The notes under the pieces: generated by a model
Database searches by the model: none
What the model was told of the DNA's origin: nothing
The model's input: only the letters and a program-made list of their open reading frames with translations
Shown: one piece after another, positions 29,301 to 37,355 of the stretch
How positions within the stretch are numbered: the stretch's first letter is position 1
Layout of the letters: every line of letters begins with the position of its first letter
Source: Bacteroidales bacterium
GTDB taxonomy: Bacteria; Bacteroidota; Bacteroidia; Bacteroidales; Muribaculaceae
DNA: 64,000 nt
Direction of reading: 5' to 3'
Assembly: GCA_014800685.1 (NCBI GenBank)
Contig: JAAVFQ010000020.1
Coordinates: 32,178 to 96,177, forward strand
Position numbers and translations under genes: made by a program

Positions 29301-30351
29301 CCGGCCGATATATTGGTGTATGACTGTGGGCAATGAGTATTATCTCGGCCTGGACGACTATATGCGCTCTACAGGCATGACTCATCAGCTCGTGCCCACC
29401 ATGCAGGAGGCTTACGCTCCGCGCACGGACAGAGCCTACGACGTCATCACCAAGAAATACCGATGGGGTGGAGCCGAAAATGCCCGACCGGGGAGCGCCC
29501 CCTACTTCGATGAGACAGCCGGGCGCATGCTCACTACGGTCAGAAGCTCAATGGCTGACCTCGCCCTTCAGTTTATTGCCGAGGGAGACGAGGCACGCGA
29601 GAAGGGTGACCGCTCGCTGGCCCGGACTGACTATCAACGCGCTCTGGAAGTGATTCGCCTCATGGACCGTATGGTAGGCGAAAACACCATGAAATATCCT
29701 CTGAGCATCGCTCTCAACGTGGCTGAAATATATGGCGAGCTCGGCGAGAAAGATCGCCTCGGACAAGCCTCTCTCAAGGCTGACGCGCGCAAGATTCTCA
29801 AGGGGCTGATGGAGCGCTATGCCATCTATGTGGCCTATAACCGTGCCATGTCCATGCAGTTTGCCAATCCCAGCTTCACGCTCGAAACCGGATATATCCC
29901 CTATCGCTATTATCGCATCGTGGAGCTCTATGAGCAGTTTGGTGGCAAAGCTTCCGACGCTGAGGCCATCCTGCGCCCCTACGGCATAAAACTCGCTGAA
30001 CTGCGCAGCAACTATGAGCAGCTGCTCGGAGCAGGGAGCCTGCCGGCAGGGAATGATGCTGCGGGAGCGGATGTCGTAGATGTCAACGCCTATGCCGACG
30101 AGATACTCAAATATGCCGAGATAGTGGCTCATCTCCAGAGCCTCTCGCCGGCAGACTATGCCGCCACTTCAGAGGAGGAACGAAACATCGACTCGCTCTT
30201 CAATGAGATACTCAAATTCTACCTCGACAATGGCGGAAACGCCGACCGTCTCAACGCCAATGAGAATTACAAGGCGGTAGACCGCGAGCGCTCCAGACGA
30301 TTGAGCGATCAGTATCTCAAGGCTCACCCGGAGCAGATGGTGGCCGACTGA
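26329..30351 (+). CDS. DUF2723 / TMEM260-like GT-C membrane protein with C-terminal extension
   Basis: This 1340-aa protein starts with a membrane helix and then the family signature EPTASYWDCGEF ... GHPPGNPIF (Asp37, Glu40, HPPGN at 52-56). This corresponds to the D-S/C-G-E and HPPGYP motif of TMEM260, a protein O-mannosyltransferase. About 10-12 membrane helices follow, with a large periplasmic segment at about 370-640. DHDRSGRYAARDYAINYLES and NGDNDTFPLWYVQEVEGVRP form a second soluble block. The last 250 residues are helical (TPR-like). By homology it may transfer a sugar to exported proteins, fitting the general protein O-glycosylation of Bacteroidota; this is inference. A second paralog lies at 37352. 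Confidence 0.8.
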   Translation: MITKRYNLINNAGGWLVFLIALATYWLTLEPTASYWDCGEFIIQADKLEVGHPPGNPIFMLTARFFANFAPDAQHVSLMVNAMSGLLSALTILLLFWTISHLVRRLIVRDNTSAELTLQQMLVIFGSAAVGSLAYCWSDTFWFSAVEGEVYAFSSFCTALVFWLILKWETRADSPHSDRYLILIAYIIGVSVAVHLLNLLCIPAIVLVFAYRKYKDMDVLKSLIALLISFAIIVLVLYGLVPGFIKVAQQFELNFVNGSGLPFNSGTIIYTIVTLCVFVWALFSLTRAKSAMMMIISFLAAVTLSGMLFIGHSLWVGIFLTATLLGYLLRAAKTNRLPVRVLSLVMWSIAVIFVGYSSYALILIRSNARTPMNQNAPDNVFDLASYLNREQYGETPLLYGPTFDAGVMQKMIGAYTDTITIREDGTPVTLTTPQYQSIQEPGKALYTKGVHGSAPTSALGFLSDSENAENARLAASGKDYYAKRDYEPEAKYNSELQMILPRLYSSMHRSEYARWVNLDTLPENLKTLTAIDAQTGEKIPELDTRRQPEINEVSGTIYYPQKIGYKPTFSQNLAYFINYQLNHMYLRYFMWNFAGRQNDLLNQQQELDAGNWISGIPAIDNSRLGDQSLLPPELGKENKGHNVYYMLPLLLGIIGLLWQAFAGRRGIEQFWVIFFLFFMTGIAIVLYLNQTPMQPRERDYAFAGSFYAFAIWIGMGVAGLWRIMMWALARRRKKDAAIPADTTPAEAARHEEELQLSAYTDEPAALRRSSRICAAVACLLGIIVPLQMVSQTWDDHDRSGRYAARDYAINYLESLEPNAIVFCNGDNDTFPLWYVQEVEGVRPDVRIINLSYLNSAWYTDQQRVQAYSAAPIDIQAKPSDYAYDRIGVVLFNPQVRTPMPLNEALRQAYSGEAKVGDYPYPAIPTSIVTIPVDKKAVVARGLVAPQDTARLVNEIAIDLAGTSTSGQRGYLTMSEVIMLDIIATNAAKGWPRPIYWCMTVGNEYYLGLDDYMRSTGMTHQLVPTMQEAYAPRTDRAYDVITKKYRWGGAENARPGSAPYFDETAGRMLTTVRSSMADLALQFIAEGDEAREKGDRSLARTDYQRALEVIRLMDRMVGENTMKYPLSIALNVAEIYGELGEKDRLGQASLKADARKILKGLMERYAIYVAYNRAMSMQFANPSFTLETGYIPYRYYRIVELYEQFGGKASDAEAILRPYGIKLAELRSNYEQLLGAGSLPAGNDAAGADVVDVNAYADEILKYAEIVAHLQSLSPADYAATSEEERNIDSLFNEILKFYLDNGGNADRLNANENYKAVDRERSRRLSDQYLKAHPEQMVAD

Positions 30352-30374
30352 AGTTGATTCTTAAAGAAGAGTCC

Positions 30375-30983
30375 ATGCTGATAGAACGCCCTCCACGCAT
30401 CTTCCGCTCGCTCTTCCCCGGGGCCACTTTCCGTCTCGATACGCCTCACAAGCAGGTGATGCTGACCTTTGACGACGGCCCTATACCGGAGGCTACGCCG
30501 GAAATACTCGGCATATTGCGGCAATATGGAGTGAAAGCCACCTTCTTTCTCGTCGGCGACAATGTGAGGAAATATCCTCATCTGCTGCAGAAAATAGTTG
30601 CCGACGGGCACTCCATAGGCAACCACACCATGCATCATCTCCAGGGGCTCCGCACCCCGCTGGAGAAATACATGGCGGACGTGGAGAGCGCCGACACTTT
30701 CATCGGGTCGCCCCTCTTCCGGCCTCCCCACGGGCTACTGACCTCCGCTCAACTCAAACGGCTCGGCGAGCGGCATAAAATAGTGATGTATGACCTCGTG
30801 ACGCGCGACTACAGCCGCCGGCTCAACTCCGAAGACGTCTACCGCAATGTCGTCAGGCTGACTCGTCCCGGCTCTATAATAGTCTTTCATGACTCACTGC
30901 GCAGCATAGAAAAACTGCGCACAGCACTGCCCCGATGCCTCGAATGGCTCCGGAGAGAAGGATATGAATGTATAACACTCTGA
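30375..30983 (+). CDS. Polysaccharide deacetylase (NodB-like)
   Basis: This protein is about 202 aa from the ATG at 30375; an upstream in-frame TTG at 30354 would add seven residues and is less likely. The NodB fold motifs are present: TFDDGP (motif 1, with catalytic and metal Asp), the metal-binding GNHTMHH (H-x3-H), and FRPPHG (motif 3), with VFHDS near the end. It would remove N- or O-acetyl groups from a cell-wall or surface glycan such as peptidoglycan. No signal peptide is seen, although many family members act outside the cytoplasm. It follows the DUF2723 gene by 23 nt in the same operon. Confidence 0.88.
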   Translation: MLIERPPRIFRSLFPGATFRLDTPHKQVMLTFDDGPIPEATPEILGILRQYGVKATFFLVGDNVRKYPHLLQKIVADGHSIGNHTMHHLQGLRTPLEKYMADVESADTFIGSPLFRPPHGLLTSAQLKRLGERHKIVMYDLVTRDYSRRLNSEDVYRNVVRLTRPGSIIVFHDSLRSIEKLRTALPRCLEWLRREGYECITL

Positions 30984-30992
30984 GAGAACAGT

Positions 30993-32009
30993 ATGACAAG
31001 GAAAAAGAAAGTTCTCATAGTAGGTGCCGGCGGATTTGCCGGCGGATTTATAGTGCAGGAGGCTCTGCGTCGCGGGTTTGACGTCTACGCAGGCGTGCGC
31101 CGGTCCACCTCACGCAAATATCTTACCGACCCGGCCATCCATTTCGTAGTCTTTGATTTTGACAATCCCGACTCCCTGCCGGGCACCCTCGTATCGGCAC
31201 TCCCCGATGGAGAACGCTGGGACTATATCGTATATAACCTCGGCGCTACGAAATGCCTGAACTTCATGACCTTCTCCAAAGTCAACTACGGCTATCTGCG
31301 CTCCTTCACCGAGGCACTGAGAAAAAGGGGGCTTGAGCCTGACCGGTTTCTCTTTATCTCCTCCCTCTCGGCGCTCGGTCCAGGCGATGAGAAGGGCTAC
31401 GCTCCTTTCACCGAATCAAAGATACCCACACCCGACACTCGCTATGGCTCCTCCAAGCTCAAAGCCGAGCTCTGGCTTCAGGAGAGCGGCCTGCGCTATA
31501 TCATCTTCCGGGCCACAGGTCTTTACGGGCCTCGAGACCATGACTACTTCCTGATGTTCAAGTCCATATCCAAAGGATTTGACTTCTCGGTAGGATTTCG
31601 CCGACAGGTGTTGAGCTTCCTTTATGTAGAAGACCTCGCGCGCGCCATTTTTGACGCTCTGGCCAACGCTCCGGCCGGTGAGATATATAACGTGGCAGAG
31701 CCTCAGACCTATACCCAGAAAGAGTTTCGCAGCATGACGGCCAAAGCTCTCGGGAAGCGCTTCGTCATTCCGATGCGAATGCCCCTCTGGGCAGTGAAGG
31801 CCGTCTCTGCAGTAGCAGAGAAATGGGGAGTGGCACGCATGAAGCCCTCCACACTCAATCGTGACAAATATCACATATTGCGCCAGCGCAACTGGGGCGT
31901 AGACGTAAGCAAGGCAGAGCGCGACTTCGGCTTCCATCCTCAAGTGAATCTTGAAGAGGGCATCCGCCGCTCTATAGAATGGTATCGTAAAGCCGGCTGG
32001 CTCAAATAA
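30993..32009 (+). CDS. NAD-dependent epimerase/dehydratase (extended SDR)
   Basis: This 338-aa Rossmann protein has the nucleotide-binding motif VGAGGFAGGF near the N-terminus, catalytic YGSSK (Tyr-x3-Lys), RATGLYGPRDHDY, and a C-terminal domain with a late WGVDVSKAERDFGF that resembles sugar-nucleotide epimerases. Substrate specificity is unclear; nucleotide sugars or sterol-like substrates are both known in the family. It lies 9 nt after the deacetylase gene, consistent with an envelope-glycan operon. Confidence 0.85.
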   Translation: MTRKKKVLIVGAGGFAGGFIVQEALRRGFDVYAGVRRSTSRKYLTDPAIHFVVFDFDNPDSLPGTLVSALPDGERWDYIVYNLGATKCLNFMTFSKVNYGYLRSFTEALRKRGLEPDRFLFISSLSALGPGDEKGYAPFTESKIPTPDTRYGSSKLKAELWLQESGLRYIIFRATGLYGPRDHDYFLMFKSISKGFDFSVGFRRQVLSFLYVEDLARAIFDALANAPAGEIYNVAEPQTYTQKEFRSMTAKALGKRFVIPMRMPLWAVKAVSAVAEKWGVARMKPSTLNRDKYHILRQRNWGVDVSKAERDFGFHPQVNLEEGIRRSIEWYRKAGWLK

Positions 32010-32019
32010 TCTCAGCGCC

Positions 32020-32805
32020 ATGACACCCGCCGACACGCTGCTCCTGAAAGCCACCGACACTCTGACGTCAGACTCCTTAGCTGCCGACTCTGTCGGCGGC
32101 GACACAATTCCTTCGATGGTCTTTCTCAATCCGGCTCCGCTGCATAGCAGCACGACTCATCAGCCACAGCTGGCCATCAACTCCTGGATATCGCTGACGC
32201 TGCTTCTTCTGCTTGCGGCGGCCTGCATCAGATTTCGAGGGAACCCCAAGTTTATCACCAACCTCTTCCGGGAGCTGACCGACGTTCGCGAACGTGAAAA
32301 CGCCTTTGACGACACTGTGCGCGAGACATCATTCATGACGCTGCTCAACATAATCTGCGCAGCCAGCATAGCAGTGATACTCTACATAACAGCCACTCCC
32401 GAAGCTCCCGACATCCGCGCTGCCCTTCTCTGCCTGTGCGCCTCATCGGCTTATTGCCTCTTCATGCCCCCTATCTACTGGAGCATAGGCGACATATTTT
32501 CAGACCGGCTGCACGCCGGCATGTGGGTCAGAGGCTTTCTGGCCTCGCAAGCGCTTTTAGGAATCGGACTGTTCCCTGTGGCGCTCGTCGCGCTCTTCTA
32601 TCCCGAGGCCGGGAGCATAATCCTTCCGCTATCTTTTCTGCTCCTGCTCTGCGCAAAAATCTTATTCATTTCTAAAGGATTCAGAATTTTTTTCACAAAA
32701 TATTCTTCATGGGTCACATTTTTATACTACCTTTGCAGTATTGAAATTGTGCCTTTGATTCTCACTTACTCGCTGTCAAGGTTTCTAATCCTTAACTGCC
32801 TGTGA
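32020..32805 (+). CDS. DUF4271 membrane protein
   Basis: This 261-aa protein has a Ser/Thr/Asp-rich N-terminal soluble segment (about 1-50) and about six hydrophobic helices (LTLLLLLAAACIRF, LLNIICAASIAVILY, ALLCLCASSAYCLF, LGIGLFPVALVALFY, LPLSFLLLLCAKILF, TFLYYLCSIEIVPLIL). The conserved end SWVTFLYYLCSIEIVPL matches DUF4271, a family found next to hemD in Bacteroidales. Function is unknown. It lies 10 nt after the epimerase gene and 31 nt before hemD. Confidence 0.8.
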   Translation: MTPADTLLLKATDTLTSDSLAADSVGGDTIPSMVFLNPAPLHSSTTHQPQLAINSWISLTLLLLLAAACIRFRGNPKFITNLFRELTDVRERENAFDDTVRETSFMTLLNIICAASIAVILYITATPEAPDIRAALLCLCASSAYCLFMPPIYWSIGDIFSDRLHAGMWVRGFLASQALLGIGLFPVALVALFYPEAGSIILPLSFLLLLCAKILFISKGFRIFFTKYSSWVTFLYYLCSIEIVPLILTYSLSRFLILNCL

Positions 32806-32836
32806 TTGAGAGTCTTTTTGACATACTTTGACAACA

Positions 32837-33613
32837 ATGAAAATTAAGAAAGTTTTAGTCTCTCAGCCGAAGCCGACCTCCGACCAGTCTCCCTATTATG
32901 CCATAGCCGCCAATCATAATGTAGAGATCGTCTTCCGTCCTTTCATAAAAGTAGAGGGGCTTACGGCCAAGGAGTTCAGACAATTCAAAATAAACCTTGC
33001 CGACTTTACGGCCGTCATACTCTCATCACGCACGGCCGTAGACCACTTTTTCCGTCTTTGCGAAGAGTCAAGAGTACACATACCGGACACTTTCAAATAT
33101 TTCTGCACGTCGGAAGCAGTGGCTCTCTATCTTCAGAAATATATAGTCTATCGCAAACGCAAGATATTCTTCGGCAAGACCGGCAAGCTCGACGATCCTC
33201 AGCTTGTGGCAGCCATGACCAAGAACAAAAAGGAGAAAATGATTTTCCCCGTGGCCGACGTCCACAAGGATGACCTCTCTATTCTTGACAAGGGGGGCTA
33301 TGACTACACTAAGGCCACCATGTATCGCACGGTGACCAACGACTTTACGCCCGATGAGCCCTTTGACTATGATGTGCTTCTCTTCTTCTCCCCCATCGGC
33401 ATCGCCTCACTGAAGAAGAACTTCCCTAACTTCGACCAGAAAAAGGAGCAGATAGCCATAGGCTGCTTCGGCGAGACCACGATGCAGGCTGCGCGAGAGG
33501 CCGGCCTCACCATTGACATTCCGGCACCTTCGCCCAAATATTCGTCAATGACAAGCGCGCTCGACGCCTTCCTCACTGAGAACGAAAAGGCTGAAGCTAA
33601 AGCCTCGAAATAA
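32837..33613 (+). CDS. hemD: Uroporphyrinogen-III synthase
   Basis: This protein is 258 aa from the ATG at 32837; a TTG three codons earlier is possible but less likely. The two-lobed HemD fold is recognisable from VLVSQPKPT ... AVILSSRTAVDHFF in lobe 1 and FPVADVHKDDLSI ... DVLLFFSPIGIASLKKNFPN ... AIGCFGETTMQAAREAG in lobe 2. It cyclises hydroxymethylbilane with ring-D inversion in tetrapyrrole synthesis. The DUF4271-hemD pairing is common in Bacteroidales. A hairpin follows the gene. Confidence 0.9.
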   Translation: MKIKKVLVSQPKPTSDQSPYYAIAANHNVEIVFRPFIKVEGLTAKEFRQFKINLADFTAVILSSRTAVDHFFRLCEESRVHIPDTFKYFCTSEAVALYLQKYIVYRKRKIFFGKTGKLDDPQLVAAMTKNKKEKMIFPVADVHKDDLSILDKGGYDYTKATMYRTVTNDFTPDEPFDYDVLLFFSPIGIASLKKNFPNFDQKKEQIAIGCFGETTMQAAREAGLTIDIPAPSPKYSSMTSALDAFLTENEKAEAKASK

Positions 33614-33628
33614 TTTTTCATCTTTCGT

Positions 33629-33670
33629 CAGAGCACAGGCTGACGCTTTTTGCCGTCGGCCTGTGCTCTG
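33629..33670 (+). terminator. Long hairpin between hemD and the receiver-PPDK gene
   Basis: CAGAGCACAGGC / GCCTGTGCTCTG is a perfect 12-bp stem with an inner GACG / CGTC stem. No U-run follows on the plus strand, so it may be a weak terminator or a processing site rather than a full stop. Confidence 0.6.
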
Positions 33671-33745
33671 AACGTATTCTCCGGCTAACATAGCCCGCAC
33701 TCCGCCTCCTCTCCCAATTTACAGAAACCTCACACCCTCTCACTT

Positions 33746-36742
33746 ATGAAAAATATTGACGCCGCGGCCTTCAAGACGCTATACTTGAAAGACACCGAGT
33801 TTCAGAATCTGATGCAGAAACGCATTTTTAATGTTCTGCTCATAGCCACCCCCTACGATGCCTTTATGCTCGAAGATGACGGCCGCGTGGAGGAGCAGGT
33901 ATATTTTGAATACGTAAAGCTCAACCTTTCCTCGCCGCCTCGCTTCGCCAAGGCCGCTACCTACGAGGAGGCCTACCGAATGCTTGAAGAGAAGGATTTC
34001 GACCTGATTATCGCTATGCCCGGCGTAGACATCTCCGAGACTTTCACTGAGGCTATCAAGATTGACTCTCTCTATCCCCACATCCCCTTTGTGGTGCTCA
34101 CTCCTTTCTCCAAGGAGGTGAGACGCGCCATATCGGATGAAGACCTGCGCGGAGTGGATTACGTCTTCTCATGGCTTGGCAACGTAGACCTTATCCTTGC
34201 CATCATCAAGCTCATTGAAGACAAGATGAACGCTGAGAATGACATCCTCGACGTCGGCGTGCAGTGCATTATTCTTGTGGAAGACTCCATACGCTTCTAT
34301 TCGGCCATTCTCCCGCACCTCTTCAAATTCCTGCTGAAACAGTCCATGAGATTCTCAGAAGAGGCGCTCAACGAGCATGAGCAGATGCTGAGAATGCGCG
34401 GACGTCCGAAAGTGCTTCTTGCCAGAGACTATGCCGAGGCCTGCGCCCTCTACGATAAGTATGGAGGCAACGTGCTGGGAATAATCTCCGACGTAAGATT
34501 TCCGACCCACAATGCCACTAAGGAGAAAGACCCGATGGCCGGACTCCGATTTGCCCGCTACGTCTATGAGCATGACCCCTACACGCCCGTCATCATAGAG
34601 TCTGCCGAGGCTCACAACCGCTCGCTCGCCATGCGCGTCGGGGGCATCTTCCTCGACAAGACCTCCAAGACACTGCCACAGGATCTGCGCACAGCCATTC
34701 TTGACAACTTCGGATTTGGAGACTTTGTGGTGCGCGACCCTGCCACGGGCCATGAGATTATGAGGATTTCAAATCTTAAGGGTCTTCAGAAAAATATCTT
34801 CAACATCCCGGCCGATTCCCTCTTCTACCACTGCTCGGTAAATGACGTCTCCCGATGGCTTTATTCCCGCGCACTCTTTCCGATAGCAGACGCTATCAAG
34901 AAGTATCGTTTCACGGAGATGTCTGAGGCTCCGGCCGTGCGTCAACTCATTTTCGAATGTATCGTGAAATATCGCCGCATGAAAAACCGCGGCGTCGTGG
35001 CTATTTTCCAGAAAGACCGATTCGACAAATATTCTAACTTCGCCCGCATCGGGGAAGGCTCTCTCGGAGGCAAGGGGCGCGGCCTCGCCTTCATCGACCA
35101 GATTATAAAGCGCAACCCTATCTGTGAGAATTTCGATGGTGTGGAGATAACCATTCCGCGCACTATAGTGCTCTGTACGGACATCTTCGACCAGTTCATG
35201 GAGGATAATAATCTCTACCCCTTTGCACTCTCTGACAGGCCCGATTCCGAAATTCTCGACCGCTTCCTGCAGGCAAGTCTGCCCGACTGGCTATTGGATA
35301 ATCTCTCCGCTCTGTATGAAGTTGTGGACAAGCCTCTGGCCGTGCGCTCATCCTCGTTGCTTGAAGACTCTCACTATCAGCCATTCGCCGGAGTCTACTC
35401 CACATATATGATCCCGCATCTTCAAGACCGCGACAAGCAGCTCAGACTTCTCTGCGACGCTATCAAATCGGTCTACGCCTCCGTATTCTTCGCTGACTCA
35501 AAGGCTTATATGAATGCCACTTCAAACGTTATCGACCAGGAGAAAATGGCCATTATCCTTCAGGAAGTGGCCGGCGACGACCATGACGGCTACTACTATC
35601 CGTCTTTCTCCGGAGTGGGACGTTCGCTCAACTACTATCCTATCAATGACGAAGTGGCTGAAGACGGAGTGGCTGAGGTGGCCGTCGGCCTCGGCAAATA
35701 TATAGTGGACGGGGGAATGGCGCTCAGATTCGCTCCTAATCATCCCAACAAAGTGCTTCAGACCTCCACGCTTGACCTTGCACTCCGCGACACTCAGACC
35801 TATCTCTTCGCGCTCCCCTCAGACGTTGAGGCCTCTGAACACTTCACTGTGGATGACGGCTTCAATATCAAGAAGCTCCCCGTCAATGACGCCGCACGCA
35901 GCGGGTCCCTGAAATTCATGGCTTCCACCTATAACGCTTACGACGGAAGAATCGTTGATAACGACCTCGGAGCCGGCCGAAAGGTCATCACCTTCGCCAA
36001 TGTGCTGAGCCACGGAGTATTCCCTCTCGCCCCCATCGTCGAATTTATGCTCCGCACCGGCCAGTACGAGATGGGACGCCCCGTAGAGATAGAGTTTGCC
36101 GGAAATATTGCTCCCGATGCCAACTCCTCTTCCGCAGAAAAGAAGGGCACCCTATATTGGCTTCAGATACGCCCGATAGTAGACAAGAAGGAGATGCTTG
36201 ACGACTCCATCCTCAATCTCCCTGACAAAGAGCTGATCCTGCGCTCAGACACCGCACTGGGACATGGAGTGATGGACAACGTATGCACGGTGGTCTACGT
36301 CAAGCCCTCCACATTCGATTCCTCCCGCAACGAGGAGTTGGCCCGTGAGATAGAAGACATCAACAAGCGCCTCATAGCTGAGGGAAGGCCATATATCCTT
36401 ATCGGCCCGGGACGCTGGGGCTCTTCTGACCATGCTCTCGGCATCCCGGTGAAATGGCCCCAGATAGCCGGCGCGCGCCTCATAGTCGAAGCCGCTCTCC
36501 CCGGCTACCGCATCGAGCCATCCCAGGGCACTCATTTCTTCCAGAATCTCACCTCTTTCGGAGTGGGCTATTTCACCATCGACCAGGAGAACGGACATGG
36601 ATTCTGCAACTATGAGTTTCTTGATGACACTCCGGCGGAATATGAATCTGACGCTTTGCGGATAGTCCGTTATAACGATCCTCTGATGATAGCCATCAAC
36701 GGGCGTAAGTCGGCGGGAATAGTAGCTAAGCCCCAACCTTGA
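33746..36742 (+). CDS. Receiver-like / PEP-pyruvate-binding (PPDK N-domain) fusion protein
   Basis: This 998-aa protein is annotated in Bacteroidales only as PEP/pyruvate-binding. Residues 25-160 look like a degenerate receiver domain (NVLLIATPYDAF). Residues 170-330 look like a complete receiver: Glu179-Asp180, phosphoacceptor-type Asp249 in ISDVRFP, Ser286 and Lys305. The C-terminal half carries the PPDK/PEP-synthase ATP-grasp: GEGSLGGKGRGLAFID, AVRSSSLLEDS, FAGVYSTY, YWLQIRPIV. The swivelling phospho-His domain and the PEP-binding TIM barrel are missing, so it is not a complete PEP synthase. It probably phosphorylates or adenylates something under control of a receiver; the substrate is unknown. 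Confidence 0.82.
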   Translation: MKNIDAAAFKTLYLKDTEFQNLMQKRIFNVLLIATPYDAFMLEDDGRVEEQVYFEYVKLNLSSPPRFAKAATYEEAYRMLEEKDFDLIIAMPGVDISETFTEAIKIDSLYPHIPFVVLTPFSKEVRRAISDEDLRGVDYVFSWLGNVDLILAIIKLIEDKMNAENDILDVGVQCIILVEDSIRFYSAILPHLFKFLLKQSMRFSEEALNEHEQMLRMRGRPKVLLARDYAEACALYDKYGGNVLGIISDVRFPTHNATKEKDPMAGLRFARYVYEHDPYTPVIIESAEAHNRSLAMRVGGIFLDKTSKTLPQDLRTAILDNFGFGDFVVRDPATGHEIMRISNLKGLQKNIFNIPADSLFYHCSVNDVSRWLYSRALFPIADAIKKYRFTEMSEAPAVRQLIFECIVKYRRMKNRGVVAIFQKDRFDKYSNFARIGEGSLGGKGRGLAFIDQIIKRNPICENFDGVEITIPRTIVLCTDIFDQFMEDNNLYPFALSDRPDSEILDRFLQASLPDWLLDNLSALYEVVDKPLAVRSSSLLEDSHYQPFAGVYSTYMIPHLQDRDKQLRLLCDAIKSVYASVFFADSKAYMNATSNVIDQEKMAIILQEVAGDDHDGYYYPSFSGVGRSLNYYPINDEVAEDGVAEVAVGLGKYIVDGGMALRFAPNHPNKVLQTSTLDLALRDTQTYLFALPSDVEASEHFTVDDGFNIKKLPVNDAARSGSLKFMASTYNAYDGRIVDNDLGAGRKVITFANVLSHGVFPLAPIVEFMLRTGQYEMGRPVEIEFAGNIAPDANSSSAEKKGTLYWLQIRPIVDKKEMLDDSILNLPDKELILRSDTALGHGVMDNVCTVVYVKPSTFDSSRNEELAREIEDINKRLIAEGRPYILIGPGRWGSSDHALGIPVKWPQIAGARLIVEAALPGYRIEPSQGTHFFQNLTSFGVGYFTIDQENGHGFCNYEFLDDTPAEYESDALRIVRYNDPLMIAINGRKSAGIVAKPQP

Positions 36743-36749
36743 TGCCGGC

Positions 36750-37355
36750 ATGGGATTTTTTAAAGTCATATTTCATCCCTTCCGGACTTCTGAGCTAATC
36801 AATGAGCTCTCAGCAGCCAATGAGTCTCTGCGCCATGACAGCTCCTTGATGGCTGATCGTCTGGCCGAGACCCAGAATGAGAATACCCGCATGGCCGAGG
36901 CTGTCCTCTCTCTGGAAGCGCAGATAGGCAAGGCTAATGATGCTATCCGCGACCTCAACGACAAGCTGATTCAGACACGCAAGGAGAGGGATCAGGCCAG
37001 ATTTGAAGTCCTCCATCTTGACAGCGTGCGAAACGAGCTGGCAAGATGCGTTGCCTCGCGCAAGGAGCTGGAGCGCCGCATAGAGAAGCTCAAGGAGGCT
37101 CTTGAGGATTCTCGCAGTAAATACAAGGAACTCACGCAGACGGCTCCCGCACGCCACATCGAGGAGGAGAAGACGGAGACGGAGGCTCTGCAGTTTCCCG
37201 ACTTCCACCCCGTCACGGATGCTCCTCCTATACCTCTGCCCACCCCTGAGAAAAAAAGGGGGAGCACCACGGCCCATCCCGGTCTGGAGCCTCCTCTTCC
37301 TTTCGACCCTGATGAGGATGACTGGCTCCATCATTTACCCAAAAGCATGTTATGA
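36750..37355 (+). CDS. Coiled-coil protein of unknown function
   Basis: This 201-aa protein has heptad-rich helices from about 15 to 130 (LSAANESLRHDSSLMADRLA, DLNDKLIQTRKERDQARFEV, RIEKLKEALEDSRSKYKELT) and a Pro/Asp-rich disordered tail ending PFDPDEDDWLHHLPKSML. No catalytic motif is seen. It starts 7 nt after the receiver-PPDK gene and overlaps the start of the second DUF2723 gene by 4 nt, so it is translated from the same message. It may be a partner of the receiver-PPDK protein; that is inference from linkage only. Confidence 0.75.
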   Translation: MGFFKVIFHPFRTSELINELSAANESLRHDSSLMADRLAETQNENTRMAEAVLSLEAQIGKANDAIRDLNDKLIQTRKERDQARFEVLHLDSVRNELARCVASRKELERRIEKLKEALEDSRSKYKELTQTAPARHIEEEKTETEALQFPDFHPVTDAPPIPLPTPEKKRGSTTAHPGLEPPLPFDPDEDDWLHHLPKSML

